From contig NZ_VMSJ01000001.1 of assembly GCF_007713705.1 (NCBI RefSeq), forward strand, positions 682,001 through 746,000: 64,000 nt of DNA. The letters are read 5' to 3'. The DNA is from Salinicoccus cyprini (GTDB lineage: Bacteria > Bacillota > Bacilli > Staphylococcales > Salinicoccaceae). The notes beneath the pieces are model-generated. The model had not been told where the DNA came from. It ran no database searches and saw only the letters and a program-made list of their open reading frames with translations. Position 1 is the first letter of the stretch. Every line of letters begins with the position of its first letter. The position numbers and the translations under genes were made by a program. Of the stretch, positions 9,245 through 18,731 are shown one piece after another.

Positions 9245-11002
9245 ATGAGGAAATATACACGAGAAATCACAGAAGCACTGACAGGAGAGACTGTCCATCT
9301 GAAAGGGTGGGTACAGAAGAGGCGTGACCTTGGTGGACTGATCTTCATTGATCTGAGAGACCGCGCGGGCATCATCCAGGTGGTTTTCAATCCGGAGGTA
9401 TCCGGGTCAGCACTTGAGACAGCCGAGCGCATCCGCTCCGAGTTTGTCGTTTCGGTAACGGGCAAAGTTCTGGAACGCGACCCATCCCAGTATAATGACA
9501 ACATACCGACCGGAAAAATAGAAATCATGGCTGATTCAGTGGAAGTGCTGTCGAAGGCCAAGACACCGCCTTTCCAGGTCATGGATGAAACAGTCAGTGA
9601 GGATGTCGGCCTCAAGTACCGCTACCTCGATCTCAGAAAACCGAAGCTGCAGAATATACTGAAACTGCGTCACCAGCTCAACCGCAGTGTCAGAAACTTT
9701 CTTGATAATGAGGATTTCATTGATATCGAAACACCTGTACTCTCAAAATCGACACCGGAAGGGGCGCGCGACTACCTTGTGCCTTCCCGGGTGCATGAAG
9801 GCGAATTCTATGCGCTGCCGCAGTCGCCGCAGATCTATAAGCAGCTGCTGATGCTGTCTGGCATGGAAAAGTACTATCAGATCGTCAAATGCTTCCGTGA
9901 TGAGGACTTGAGGGCCGACAGGCAGCCTGAATTCACTCAGATCGACATCGAGATGTCATTTACCGATGAAGAGCAGATGCTTGCACTGAACGAACGGATG
10001 ATCAGCCAGGTGATGCGGGATGTCAAAGGCATTGAGGTGACGACGCCTTTCCCGCGCATGACGTATCATGAGGCCATGGCCGAGTACGGTGTCGACAAGC
10101 CCGATACACGGTTCGAACTGAAACTGAACGATCTCAGTGCATTTGCTGAAACCATAGATTTCAAGGTATTCCGATCGGCTGTGGAGAATGGTGGCATGGT
10201 CAAGGCGATCGTTGTAAAAGGCGAAGAGAGTCGGTTCTCCCGCAAGGACATCGATAAGCTCGAAGGCTACGTCAAAACTTATGGTGCCAAAGGTCTGGCA
10301 TGGCTGAAAGTGAAAGAGGATGCACTGAACGGTCCGATCGCCAAGTTCTTCAATGAGCAGAACCAGGCTGATCTTTTCGAGAAACTGTCTCTTGAAAATG
10401 GCGACCTCGTCCTGTTTGTTGCAGATTCCGAAAAGGTTGTCCATGCGTCACTCGGTAATCTCAGAAACAAGCTAGCCAGGGATCTCGATCTGATTCCACA
10501 AGACCAGTTCAACTTCCTGTGGGTGACGGACTGGCCGCTGTTTGAATACGACGAGGACGCCGGCCGCTATTTTGCAGCTCACCATCCGTTCACTTCACCA
10601 AAAACGGAAGATATCGACAAGCTCGATCAGGCACCGGAGCAGGTCCTCGCCAATGCATATGATATTGTGCTGAATGGTTATGAACTCGGCGGTGGATCCA
10701 TCCGTATCCACGACGCGTCACTCCAGGAGAAGATGTTCAGGGCGCTTGGCTTCACAGATGAGGAAAGGGATGCGCAGTTCGGCTTCCTGATCGAAGCTTT
10801 CAAGTATGGTGCGCCGCCGCACGGCGGTATTGCCTACGGTCTCGACCGTTTCGTCATGCTGCTTGCAGGCACGGACAACATCCGTGATGTCATTGCCTTC
10901 CCGAAGACGGCAAGTGCCGGCGACCTGATGATGAATGCACCGTCGGAAGTATCCAGACAGCAGCTTGAGGAGCTTCATATCGACGTGAATATCGAAAAAT
11001 AG
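9245..11002 (+). CDS. aspS: Aspartyl-tRNA synthetase
   Basis: The 585-residue protein has the bacterial AspRS layout: N-terminal OB-fold anticodon domain ([14 protein letters not shown]), class II core, the bacterial GAD insertion, and the final motif [15 protein letters not shown]. It charges tRNA-Asp. ATG 9245 is chosen because GAGGAG lies 8 nt upstream; an in-frame GTG at 9239 is only 2 nt from that site. It is the second gene of the hisS-aspS operon and so falls under the same T-box. A 15-bp hairpin follows the stop, and 6S RNA is immediately downstream, as in Bacillus. Whether it also charges tRNA-Asn cannot be judged from sequence alone. Confidence 0.97.
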   Translation: MRKYTREITEALTGETVHLKGWVQKRRDLGGLIFIDLRDRAGIIQVVFNPEVSGSALETAERIRSEFVVSVTGKVLERDPSQYNDNIPTGKIEIMADSVEVLSKAKTPPFQVMDETVSEDVGLKYRYLDLRKPKLQNILKLRHQLNRSVRNFLDNEDFIDIETPVLSKSTPEGARDYLVPSRVHEGEFYALPQSPQIYKQLLMLSGMEKYYQIVKCFRDEDLRADRQPEFTQIDIEMSFTDEEQMLALNERMISQVMRDVKGIEVTTPFPRMTYHEAMAEYGVDKPDTRFELKLNDLSAFAETIDFKVFRSAVENGGMVKAIVVKGEESRFSRKDIDKLEGYVKTYGAKGLAWLKVKEDALNGPIAKFFNEQNQADLFEKLSLENGDLVLFVADSEKVVHASLGNLRNKLARDLDLIPQDQFNFLWVTDWPLFEYDEDAGRYFAAHHPFTSPKTEDIDKLDQAPEQVLANAYDIVLNGYELGGGSIRIHDASLQEKMFRALGFTDEERDAQFGFLIEAFKYGAPPHGGIAYGLDRFVMLLAGTDNIRDVIAFPKTASAGDLMMNAPSEVSRQQLEELHIDVNIEK

Positions 11003-11005
11003 AGA

Positions 11006-11041
11006 AAAATGCCATGGAAGTGAGGCCTTCCATGGCATTTT
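11006..11041 (+). terminator. Intrinsic terminator after aspS
   Basis: A perfect 15-bp stem (11006-11020 with 11027-11041, 6-nt loop) with A-tract and T-tract flanks starts 3 nt after the aspS stop codon. Confidence 0.85.
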
Positions 11042-11090
11042 CTGTACTGAAAATAATAAAGTGTTTTTTGTTTCTTTTTTCAAATGGGTA

Positions 11091-11099
11091 TGCTATTAT
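11091..11099 (+). promoter_or_regulatory. Extended -10 promoter element of 6S RNA
   Basis: TGC directly precedes TATTAT at 11094-11099, an extended -10 arrangement. The upstream -35 region is T-rich without a clear hexamer. Transcription would begin near 11106, where the closing stem of 6S RNA starts. Confidence 0.6.
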
Positions 11100-11105
11100 A
11101 CTTGT

Positions 11106-11304
11106 AACAGGAATATCTGAGAAGTGCGTGATGTGTTGAATTATATTTTGACCTAACACTTTTTTTAACGGGAGCCCGTTAGTTTTCCTACGAAAAACAT
11201 GCCTGCTTGAGACAGGACGTTTGGAGTAGGGAACAGGGCACCCACCTGCAAATAGCAGGCCAAAATAATCAACAAATACACACGGCTTACGCTCGGATAT
11301 TTCG
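11106..11304 (+). ncRNA. ssrS: 6S RNA
   Basis: This ~200-nt non-coding region lies downstream of aspS, where Bacillus encodes 6S-1 RNA. Its two ends pair: GAATATCTGAG (11111 onward) with CTCGGATATTTC (to 11304) allowing G-U pairs and one bulge, forming the closing stem. Internal blocks such as GTGATGTGTTG, GACCTAACACT and AACGGGAGCCCGTT resemble the Firmicute 6S RNA. 6S RNA mimics an open promoter and sequesters SigA RNA polymerase in slow growth. An extended -10 element sits immediately upstream and a terminator-like hairpin immediately downstream. The exact ends are estimated from the pairing. Confidence 0.85.
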
Positions 11305-11346
11305 AAATAAGTACCGAATTATTATAATTCGGTGCTTATTTTTTTA
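11305..11346. terminator. Hairpin terminator shared by 6S RNA and rarA
   Basis: An inverted repeat (AAGTACCGAATT with AATTCGGTGCTT, one G-U pair) with an AAATAA flank on one side and a long T-run on the other lies between the 6S RNA gene and the convergent rarA gene. It reads as a terminator mainly for the + strand. Its T-run overlaps the rarA stop codon. Confidence 0.75.
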
Positions 11347-12612
11347 TAGTTTTTTAAGCTTATCGTATATATCACCGAGCTGCTTCTCATATTTGGAGAC
11401 ATCCGATTTCTCGTAGTAGGCGGCATTTCTGAGCGGATCCGGCAAGTACTGCTGGCTGACCACGTGGTTCGGGTAGTTGTGGGGATATTTGTAGCCGATG
11501 GCATTGCCGAGCTTCTCAGCGCTCTTATAGTGGCCATCCCGAAGGTGCTTCGGTATGCTGCCTGTCTTCTTCTTCCTGATGTCGGAGAGGGCGCCATCGA
11601 TGCTTTTGATGGCACTGTTCGACTTCGGCGAGAGCGAGAGCTCGATGACGGCCTGCGACAGCGGGATGCGTGCTTCCGGGAAGCCCAGCCGCTCAGCAGA
11701 CACGATGGCATCGAGTGTCCTCGAAGCAAGCTGCGGATTGGCCAGTCCGATGTCCTCATAGCTGATGACGAGGAGGCGCCTTGCAATGGTGACGAGGTCC
11801 CCAGCTTCGACAAGCCTGGCCAGGTAGTGGAGGGCGGCATCGACATCACTGCCCCGGATGGATTTCTGGAAGGCGCTCATCACATCGTAGTGCTGATCGC
11901 CATCCTTGTCATACAGGAGATCCGACTTCTGCATGCATGCCTTGGCATCTTCCATCCCGATGTGGATGGTACCCACTTCATCTTCTTCAGTGCTGAGTGC
12001 AGCAAGTTCGAGTGCATTCAGGGCGCTTCTGACGTCTCCCTGGCTCGTATGAGCCAAGTATTTCAACGCCTCTTCCGTTATCTCGATCTTCATTTTTCCG
12101 AGTCCACGCTCGGCATCACCGATGGCACGCACCAATGCTTCCTCGACGTCGTCAGGATCGAGCAGCTCCAGCTCGAATATCTGGCATCTGCTTCTGATGG
12201 CTGGGTTGATGGCGTGATACGGATTCGAGGTGGTGGCCCCGATCAGTATGATGTTGCCATTCTCAAGGTGGGGGAGCAGAAAATCCTGCTTCGCCTTGTC
12301 CAGACGATGGATTTCATCAAGCAGCAGAATGACGCTGCCGCTCATCTTTCCTTCCTCAGCGACGATCTGCATATCCTTCTTCGTATTGGTGACAGCGTTC
12401 AGCACTCTGAACTTGAAATTGGTAGATCCGGCAATGGCACTCGCGATGCTCGTCTTGCCGATGCCTGGAGGGCCGTACAGAATCATCGAAGACAGCCTTT
12501 TCGCCTTGACCATCCGTCTGATGATGCTGCCGTCGCCGACAAGATGTGCCTGCCCAAGTATTTCATCTATGGATGTCGGGCGCATCCTGTAGCTTAATGG
12601 TTGAGTAGTCAT
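11344..12612 (-). CDS. rarA: Replication-associated recombination protein A (AAA+ ATPase, RarA/MgsA)
   Basis: The 422-residue AAA+ protein has a Walker A motif GPPGIGKT at residues 47-54, a Walker B region LLLDEIHRLDKAKQD, and sensor sequence LIGATTSNP. The C-terminal tetramerisation region matches RarA rather than RuvB or the clamp loader. RarA acts at stalled replication forks and single-strand gaps, interacting with single-strand-binding protein. ATG 12612 is preceded by AGGTG on the minus strand. The gene is divergent from cymR and convergent with 6S RNA, the same arrangement known in other Firmicutes. Confidence 0.95.
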   Translation of the reverse strand: MTTQPLSYRMRPTSIDEILGQAHLVGDGSIIRRMVKAKRLSSMILYGPPGIGKTSIASAIAGSTNFKFRVLNAVTNTKKDMQIVAEEGKMSGSVILLLDEIHRLDKAKQDFLLPHLENGNIILIGATTSNPYHAINPAIRSRCQIFELELLDPDDVEEALVRAIGDAERGLGKMKIEITEEALKYLAHTSQGDVRSALNALELAALSTEEDEVGTIHIGMEDAKACMQKSDLLYDKDGDQHYDVMSAFQKSIRGSDVDAALHYLARLVEAGDLVTIARRLLVISYEDIGLANPQLASRTLDAIVSAERLGFPEARIPLSQAVIELSLSPKSNSAIKSIDGALSDIRKKKTGSIPKHLRDGHYKSAEKLGNAIGYKYPHNYPNHVVSQQYLPDPLRNAAYYEKSDVSKYEKQLGDIYDKLKKL

Positions 12613-12693
12613 ATTTTCACCTGTTTCAGTCTTATGGTATATTTATTAATACTATAATATAAATAGAAATGAACTTAAACTAAGAGGTGCTTT

Positions 12694-13110
12694 ATGAAAA
12701 TTACTACACGGGGTAGATACGGACTCTATTTCATGCTGGCCCTGGCCAGAAACTATGGAGAGAAGAAAAGAAGCGTCAAATCAGTTGCGGAGGAAAGAGG
12801 GATCAGCGATCTCTATCTGGAGCAGATTGTCGCAAGTCTGAAAAAGGCCGAGCTCGTCAAAAGTACACGGGGTGCATACGGTGGATATGAACTCAATCAT
12901 GCGCCGGATGCGATTACGGTCGGACAGATCTTCAGAACGCTCGAAGAGAACATCGTGGCGGTCGAAGGGGATGAAAAGGACACGGATACGGAACGCTATC
13001 TGTGGGGACGCATCCGGGATGCGCTTCGCGATGTGCTGGACCATACGACACTTTCCGATATGCTCGACCATGACGAGGATGAAGTGGACGACTATATGTT
13101 CTACATTTAA
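12694..13110 (+). CDS. cymR: Rrf2-family cysteine metabolism repressor CymR
   Basis: The 138-residue protein begins MKITTRGRYGLYFMLALAR, the classic Rrf2 N-terminus, with a winged helix (ISDLYLEQIVASLKKAELV, then TRGAYGGYEL). In Bacillus and Staphylococcus CymR pairs with CysK to repress sulfur-uptake and cysteine-synthesis genes. The position beside rarA and before the iscS-mnmA region supports CymR over IscR or NsrR. It has no cysteine at all, so it cannot bind an iron-sulfur cluster and lacks the redox-sensing Cys25 of S. aureus CymR. The C-terminus is notably acidic. GAGGTG precedes the start, and TATAAT at 12653-12658 is a probable -10. Confidence 0.88.
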   Translation: MKITTRGRYGLYFMLALARNYGEKKRSVKSVAEERGISDLYLEQIVASLKKAELVKSTRGAYGGYELNHAPDAITVGQIFRTLEENIVAVEGDEKDTDTERYLWGRIRDALRDVLDHTTLSDMLDHDEDEVDDYMFYI

Positions 13111-13147
13111 AAAGCCTTTGGAGGTCGGATGACTTCCAAAGGCTTTT
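13110..13147. terminator. Bidirectional terminator between cymR and the UbiB-like gene
   Basis: A 17-bp stem with one G-U pair (13110-13126 with 13131-13147, GGAT loop) is flanked by A and T tracts. It lies between two convergent genes and starts at the last base of the cymR stop. Confidence 0.88.
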
Positions 13148-13148
13148 T

Positions 13149-14831
13149 TCAGAATCTGCCCGATCGGAAAATGGAATACAGCATTCCGACGAACATGATG
13201 AGCGCGACAACCGCGCCGATTTCGATGGCAGGAAAATTGAACAGTATGGTCGACCGTTCCGACAGCGCGGAACTCATGATCAGCCCGGCCATGATGATGC
13301 TGAACGACAGCAGGACGATACTGAATGACAGCCGGTTGCCGATCCGGTCTATCCGTTTCATGAACTGCTCACTGCGCCGCAGCTGGATTTCCACAGGTAC
13401 TTTCCTGTCCTTGAGACTTTTTGAGAATTCGTGGAGATTGCTGGAAGTATCCTTGACATCATCACTCAGATCGAGCCATTGATGCCATGCCTGGTCTGCG
13501 ATATTCCTCGGGTTGAACCGTTCCTTCAGCAGCTGCTGTCCGAATGGTTCTGCAACATCGACGATGCTGAAGTCCGGGTCCAGCTGCCTGACAATGCTTT
13601 CCAGGGTCAGGATGGTCTTGCCGAGCATGGTGAAGTCCGTCGGCAGCTTGATGCGGTGCTTATTGGCAATACCGAAAATATCCTGGACGGCTTCTCCGAG
13701 GTTCATACGGCTGAGGGGGATATCATAGTATTTATCCCTCAGCAGTTCCGCATCTTTCTTCAATGTCTTCATATCGACTTCATCCGGGACGACGCCCATA
13801 CGGGTGATTGCGCGGACGACCCCGTCCGCATCCTTGCGCATCATGGCAATCAGCAGGGAACCGAAGTTCGCTTTCATTTCCTTCGTCATCTTGCCGACCA
13901 TGCCGAAATCGAGGAAACCGATGGTTTCCCCTTCCAGAATGGTGATGTTGCCGGGATGGGGGTCGCCATGGAAGAACCCTTCGATCAGTATCTGATGGAA
14001 GATGGCATGGGTCAGTCTTTCAGCTAGCCGCTCCCTCGAATACCCCTTGGCGTCCAGTGCGGCGAGATCGCTGATCAGAATGCCTTCTATGAATTCCATT
14101 ACGAGGACGTTCTTTGTCGTCACATCCCAGTACACTTTCGGAATATGGACTGTGTCGTCCCCCTCGAACTGCCTGCCGATCTTTTCGACATTTCTGCCCT
14201 CAATGGTATAGTCAAGTTCCTCTGCTATGGCTCTTGAAAATTCTTCGATCATATCGATCAGCTGGTACTGCCGTGCCCACTGCATGCGGGACTCGGCAAG
14301 CAGCGCAAGCTGATGCAGGATTTCGAGGTCATTGCGGACAATCTTCTCTATATTGGGGCGCTGGACTTTGACGGCAACCGCCTCACCGGTGATGAGTGTT
14401 GCCCGGTGCACCTGTCCGATGGAAGCAGAGCCGATCGGAACCTCTTCGAAAGTTTCGAATATATCTCCGATTCTTGCGCCAAGGGCCTGCTCTATGGTCT
14501 CTTCGACTTTTTCATATGAAAAGGGCGGAACATGGTTCTGAAGCTTCGACAGCTCATTGATGATGTCTTCAGGCACAAGATCGGGACGTGTACTTGCCAC
14601 CTGGCCGATCTTGACGAATGTTGGTCCCATCTCTTCAAGAAACAGCCGGATGCGTTCCCCTCTGGTCTTTTCGATGTGTTCTGCGTCCCGTCTCAGAAGC
14701 AGTCTTTTCGGCAGGGAGAGTACTTCGTCCAGCCCCAGTTCCTCGACAATGTAGCCGAAGCCGCTCTTCGAGGATGCCAGAGCGATTTCCCTGTACCGCT
14801 TCATGTGCTGCAATCGTTTTTCAAATAGCAT
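13149..14831 (-). CDS. ABC1/UbiB-family protein-kinase-like ATPase
   Basis: The 560-residue protein has the family-defining KxGQ motif (VKIGQVASTRPD, near residue 75), a Lys in AVKVQRPN, the catalytic-loop-like FFHGDPHPGNI and metal-binding GFLDFGMVG. Two membrane segments close the C-terminus (about residues 505-528 and 535-557). Family members have atypical kinase folds with ATPase activity and are linked to isoprenoid-quinone synthesis or membrane lipid homeostasis. Organisms of this type use menaquinone, so a ubiquinone role is unlikely and the substrate is unknown. A very strong GGGAGGGG precedes ATG. The gene is not part of the usual S. aureus order here. Naming it ubiB would overstate the function. 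Confidence 0.88.
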   Translation of the reverse strand: MLFEKRLQHMKRYREIALASSKSGFGYIVEELGLDEVLSLPKRLLLRRDAEHIEKTRGERIRLFLEEMGPTFVKIGQVASTRPDLVPEDIINELSKLQNHVPPFSYEKVEETIEQALGARIGDIFETFEEVPIGSASIGQVHRATLITGEAVAVKVQRPNIEKIVRNDLEILHQLALLAESRMQWARQYQLIDMIEEFSRAIAEELDYTIEGRNVEKIGRQFEGDDTVHIPKVYWDVTTKNVLVMEFIEGILISDLAALDAKGYSRERLAERLTHAIFHQILIEGFFHGDPHPGNITILEGETIGFLDFGMVGKMTKEMKANFGSLLIAMMRKDADGVVRAITRMGVVPDEVDMKTLKKDAELLRDKYYDIPLSRMNLGEAVQDIFGIANKHRIKLPTDFTMLGKTILTLESIVRQLDPDFSIVDVAEPFGQQLLKERFNPRNIADQAWHQWLDLSDDVKDTSSNLHEFSKSLKDRKVPVEIQLRRSEQFMKRIDRIGNRLSFSIVLLSFSIIMAGLIMSSALSERSTILFNFPAIEIGAVVALIMFVGMLYSIFRSGRF

Positions 14832-14851
14832 GCTGCCCCTCCCATTTCTTT

Positions 14852-14876
14852 ATACAGTATCCATATATACCAGTAT
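14852..14876. repeat. Two tandem ATAC-GTAT near-palindromes upstream of the UbiB-like gene
   Basis: ATACAGTAT (14852-14860) and ATACCAGTAT (14867-14876) are each inverted repeats with a 1- or 2-nt centre, about 15 bp apart centre to centre. They lie 21-45 nt ahead of the minus-strand start, where a promoter or operator would be expected. The function is unknown. Confidence 0.4.
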
Positions 14877-14907
14877 ACCCTGTGAGGCAGATCGAATCAC
14901 CTAATTA

Positions 14908-16272
14908 CTATACTTTGACTTCCTTGAAGTAGTTGCTGTAGATGGCACGCAGTGCCTTATGCGCATCTTTGATGGCGATTGCGAACATCATGCTGATCTC
15001 AGACGCACCCTGGTTGATCATACTGATATTGACGCCATTGTCACTCAAAGCGGTTGTCGTCTTGGTGGCGATGCCGACGTGCTCTTTCATGCCTTCACCT
15101 ACGATGACGAGGAGTGCCAGATCATCTTCGACATACATGGAATCGGGCTCGAGCTTGTCATTGATGTCGGCCATCACTTCCTCAAGTTTCGAATTGCCTT
15201 CGAACTGCCTTGTGCGCAGAATGACGGAAAGGTTATCGATGCCGGATGGGATATGTTCATAGGACAGGCGGTGGTCTTCCAATATCTGCAGCAGTCGCCT
15301 CGTAAATCCGATTTCACGGTTCATCAGATACTTGTTCATTGTAATTGAAGTGAATCCTTCATCACAGCTGATGCCGATTACAGGCATTTCAGGTATGAAC
15401 GCCCTGTCCGAGACAATCTTCGTCCCTTCGACATCAGGGTCATTCGTATTTCTGATCATGACAGGGATATGCTTTTTGAAGACCGGCTCAAGTGCTTCAT
15501 CATGAAAGACGCCGAACCCTGCATATGAAAGCTCCCGCATCTCACGGTAGGTGATTTCACGGATGGCGTGCGGACGATCGATGAGCCCCGGATGTGCCGA
15601 ATAGATGAAGCTGACATCGGTGAAGTTTTCATAGAGCTCGGCTTCAACACCGCGCGCAACGATTGCACCTGTAATATCCGAGCCGCCCCTCGGAAAAGTG
15701 ACGATATCATCATTTTCGGAACAGCCGTAGAATCCAGGGATGACCAGAACATGGTCGGTATCCTTCAACCGGTTCAGCGTATCGTACGAGGATTCGATCA
15801 GCTGGGCGTTTGATGGCTCGTCGGTCACGAGTATGCCGGCTTCCTTCGGGGACATGTATTCAGCACGCACACCAATCTGGTTGAGGTAGGCGCTGACCAG
15901 CTGGGCATTGAAGTCCTCGCCGCACGATTTCAAGGCATCGAGCAGCCGGTCCTTGCTGGTGATTGTTTCAAGGTAGTGTACCAGTGTCCGTTCGAACTGC
16001 GTGAGCAATGACTGGTCGATTTCCAGGTCGTTGACGATGGATGCGAAACGGTCGATGATGCGGCTGAGTGCATCCTCTGTATCCAGTCCGGCCGTGTGGT
16101 TGGCATGCAGGGCTATCAGCATATCCGTCACCTTGGTATCACCACTGGATCTTTTGCCAGGTGCAGAGACGACAGCAATTCGTCGTTCTGCATCACTTCT
16201 GATGATGTCGGCTACTTTTCTGATCTGTTCTGAGCTGCATAGGGAGCTGCCGCCAAACTTGACTACTTTCAT
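14908..16272 (-). CDS. Aspartate kinase
   Basis: The 454-residue protein starts MKVVKFGGSSL, the aspartokinase nucleotide-binding motif. It has the central catalytic part (TFPRGGSDITGA) and paired C-terminal ACT domains (GISCDEGFTSITMNK; GEGMKEHVGIATKTT). Length and ACT layout match the long monofunctional class (like B. subtilis YclM/ThrD) rather than the alpha/beta LysC type. It phosphorylates aspartate, the first step toward threonine, methionine and lysine, and ACT domains suggest feedback control. It is divergent from hom-thrC-thrB, which use its product branch, so the 154-nt intergenic region probably carries promoters for both directions. AAGGTG precedes the ATG. Confidence 0.93.
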   Translation of the reverse strand: MKVVKFGGSSLCSSEQIRKVADIIRSDAERRIAVVSAPGKRSSGDTKVTDMLIALHANHTAGLDTEDALSRIIDRFASIVNDLEIDQSLLTQFERTLVHYLETITSKDRLLDALKSCGEDFNAQLVSAYLNQIGVRAEYMSPKEAGILVTDEPSNAQLIESSYDTLNRLKDTDHVLVIPGFYGCSENDDIVTFPRGGSDITGAIVARGVEAELYENFTDVSFIYSAHPGLIDRPHAIREITYREMRELSYAGFGVFHDEALEPVFKKHIPVMIRNTNDPDVEGTKIVSDRAFIPEMPVIGISCDEGFTSITMNKYLMNREIGFTRRLLQILEDHRLSYEHIPSGIDNLSVILRTRQFEGNSKLEEVMADINDKLEPDSMYVEDDLALLVIVGEGMKEHVGIATKTTTALSDNGVNISMINQGASEISMMFAIAIKDAHKALRAIYSNYFKEVKV

Positions 16273-16354
16273 CTTCTCACACCTTCATTTCTGAAATTTA
16301 AGAACAATAATACATCATAGGTGGAAACTTGTGTACCTTTTTTTAATTTATTTC

Positions 16355-16383
16355 TTGAATTTTTGAAGTTTTCTCTCTAATAT
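16355..16383 (+). promoter_or_regulatory. Probable promoter of hom-thrC-thrB
   Basis: TTGAAT (16355-16360) and TAATAT (16378-16383) are 17 nt apart in an AT-rich stretch, 44 nt before the hom start. The -10 is only a partial match. Confidence 0.55.
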
Positions 16384-16426
16384 AAAGGCTTATACTATTA
16401 AATCTCTACAGGAGGGTGTGCACGTT

Positions 16427-17644
16427 ATGAATTTGGCAATACTTGGGATGGGAACTGTAGGTTGCGGCATCATGGAAGTACTCTCGATGAATCGGGAGAA
16501 GATTACAGGTCTCATCGGCGAAGAGATTACAGTCAGTCATGTGTTTGTCAGCAATGTCGACAAGAAGCGGGATGCTGATCTTGGCGGGGCCATCGTGACG
16601 GATGACATCAATTCACTGCTTGATTCTGACGGCATAGATGCAGTCATAGAAGTGATGGGCGGCATGGAAACGACCCGGGATGTGCTCATACAGTTTCTTG
16701 AAAAAGGCATTCATGTCATCAGCGCCAACAAGGACATGCTGGCCAAATACATCGATGAACTGGCTCTTGTGGCCGAGGAGAATGATGCCAATCTGCTGTA
16801 TGAAGCAAGCATTGCCGGTGGCATACCGATTGTAAATGCAATTGAGCATGGTCTGAATGCCAACCAGATACATAAGGTCATGGGTATTCTGAATGGTACG
16901 ACGAACTATATCCTGTCCAAGATGACGAAGGATGGATGGGATTATGCGCGTGCGCTTGATGAAGCCAAGGAGAAGGGATATGCAGAAGCGGATCCAACCA
17001 ACGATGTCGATGGATTTGACGCACAGCGCAAGATCGTCCTGCTGTCGCGTCTCGCCTATGGTCGCAAGGTGGACATTGACGAAGTGCCGGTAACAGGCAT
17101 AAGAAATGTTGAATTGAAGGATATCAGCAATGCAGGAGATGCAGGTTTGAAAATGAAGCTGGTCGGCAAGAGCGAATTCGATGGTGAAAACGTATCGATG
17201 GAAGTGGCACCGGTGCTGCTGCCGGATGAGCATCAGTTGGCTTCAGTCGAATATGAAAAGAATGCAGTATACGTGATGGGCAATGCAGTCGGCGAGACGA
17301 TGTTCTACGGCCCGGGTGCAGGCGGACCGGAAACAGCATCAGCCGTCGTCTCCGACCTGATCAACTGTGCCAGAAGCCGCGGTGCCGCACGTACAGGTAC
17401 AAGACCGGAGGCGGCTGCCCATGTTAAAGCATCGGATACGGCGTACAGCTATTACATCCGTTTCAGCTCGGATGAGGCTGCCATCAGTAATCATCTCGCA
17501 GGCATGAATATCGAGTACAGGCTGGTCGACGCAGCAGATGACACGACAGTGATCACAGGTCCAATCGGGCAGGAGCAGCTGAAAAAGCTGGAAAGTGATA
17601 CACAGCATGGCATCCGCGCACTATATCAGGTGGAAGGGAATTGA
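16427..17644 (+). CDS. hom: Homoserine dehydrogenase
   Basis: The 405-residue protein opens with a Rossmann motif ([12 protein letters not shown]), followed by the substrate and catalytic region ([30 protein letters not shown]) and a C-terminal ACT domain. It reduces aspartate semialdehyde to homoserine. ATG 16427 is preferred because AGGAGGG lies 10 nt upstream; an in-frame GTG at 16418 is only 1 nt from it. thrC begins 4 nt after the stop and thrB overlaps thrC, so hom-thrC-thrB form a tight operon for threonine from aspartate semialdehyde. Confidence 0.96.
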   Translation: MNLAILGMGTVGCGIMEVLSMNREKITGLIGEEITVSHVFVSNVDKKRDADLGGAIVTDDINSLLDSDGIDAVIEVMGGMETTRDVLIQFLEKGIHVISANKDMLAKYIDELALVAEENDANLLYEASIAGGIPIVNAIEHGLNANQIHKVMGILNGTTNYILSKMTKDGWDYARALDEAKEKGYAEADPTNDVDGFDAQRKIVLLSRLAYGRKVDIDEVPVTGIRNVELKDISNAGDAGLKMKLVGKSEFDGENVSMEVAPVLLPDEHQLASVEYEKNAVYVMGNAVGETMFYGPGAGGPETASAVVSDLINCARSRGAARTGTRPEAAAHVKASDTAYSYYIRFSSDEAAISNHLAGMNIEYRLVDAADDTTVITGPIGQEQLKKLESDTQHGIRALYQVEGN

Positions 17645-17648
17645 TAGC

Positions 17649-18731
17649 ATGGTAAACTGGCAAGGTTTAATTAATGAATATACTGAACTGCTTCCCGTAA
17701 ATGAAAATACACCGAGGCTGACACTGCATGAAGGCGATACGCCGCTGATCCGTCTGGATACACTGAGCGAGAAGTTCGAAGCGGAACTGTATGCCAAAGT
17801 CGAAGGCGTCAATCCCACCGGCTCCTTCAAGGACCGGGGCATGGTCATGGCAGTCGCCAAAGCGAAGGAGGCAGGTGCCCACACGGTCATCTGCGCCTCT
17901 ACCGGCAACACTTCAGCATCCGCTGCCGCCTATGCCTCCCGTGCCGGGCTCAATACAATCGTCGTCATTCCGGAAGGCAAGATTGCGCTCGGCAAACTTG
18001 CCCAGGCGATGATGTATGGGGCGAAGATCGTCTCCATCGAAGGCAACTTTGATGAAGCACTTAAAATTGTACGTGGCATTGCCGAGAAGCGGGAGGACAT
18101 CACGCTTGTCAATTCAGTCAATCCATACAGGCTTGAAGGCCAGAAGACCGCCGCCTTCGAAGTGGTCGATGCGCTCGGCAAGGCGCCGGACTACTTGACG
18201 ATTCCGGTCGGTAATGCAGGAAATATTTCCGCATACTGGAAAGGGTTCAAGGAATATGATGAACTGCATTCATGCGGTCTGCCCAAAATCTTCGGCTTTC
18301 AGGCTGAAGGGTCCGCAGCCATCGTCAGGGACGAGATCATTCCACAGCCGGAAACGATTGCGACAGCCATCAGGATCGGCAATCCGGCAAGCTGGGCACT
18401 GGCAGTTGCTGCCCGTGATGAGTCCAAAGGTGTCATCGAAGCGGTGACGGATGATGAAATCCTTGAAGCCTATGAACTGCTTGCTGGTACGGAAGGCATT
18501 TTCGCAGAACCCGGTTCCAACGCAAGTGTCGCCGGCATGCTCCGTTCCTTGAAGTCAGGCAGGATTGAAAAAGGATCCACGGTCGTCACTGTACTGACAG
18601 GCAATGGACTGAAGGACCCTGAAACTGCGATCAACCAGATTACCCAGAAACCGAAGGTGTTGCCAAATGATGAAAAACAGATCATCGAATACATTGAAGC
18701 CATCTCACATGATGCCAGTCCATCAGTTTAA
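17649..18731 (+). CDS. thrC: Threonine synthase
   Basis: The 360-residue PLP enzyme has the motif [11 protein letters not shown] with the PLP-binding Lys near residue 60, [14 protein letters not shown] for phosphate and PLP contacts, and [12 protein letters not shown]. It converts O-phosphohomoserine to threonine. ATG 17649 lies 4 nt after the hom stop, with AAGGGA upstream; the longer upstream frame would run deep into hom and is rejected. The last bases overlap the thrB start. Confidence 0.96.
   Translation: MVNWQGLINEYTELLPVNENTPRLTLHEGDTPLIRLDTLSEKFEAELYAKVEGVNPTGSFKDRGMVMAVAKAKEAGAHTVICASTGNTSASAAAYASRAGLNTIVVIPEGKIALGKLAQAMMYGAKIVSIEGNFDEALKIVRGIAEKREDITLVNSVNPYRLEGQKTAAFEVVDALGKAPDYLTIPVGNAGNISAYWKGFKEYDELHSCGLPKIFGFQAEGSAAIVRDEIIPQPETIATAIRIGNPASWALAVAARDESKGVIEAVTDDEILEAYELLAGTEGIFAEPGSNASVAGMLRSLKSGRIEKGSTVVTVLTGNGLKDPETAINQITQKPKVLPNDEKQIIEYIEAISHDASPSV

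Noticed and set aside
11464-12597. 377-codon plus-strand frame
   Set aside because: Antisense to rarA, whose Walker motifs are intact.
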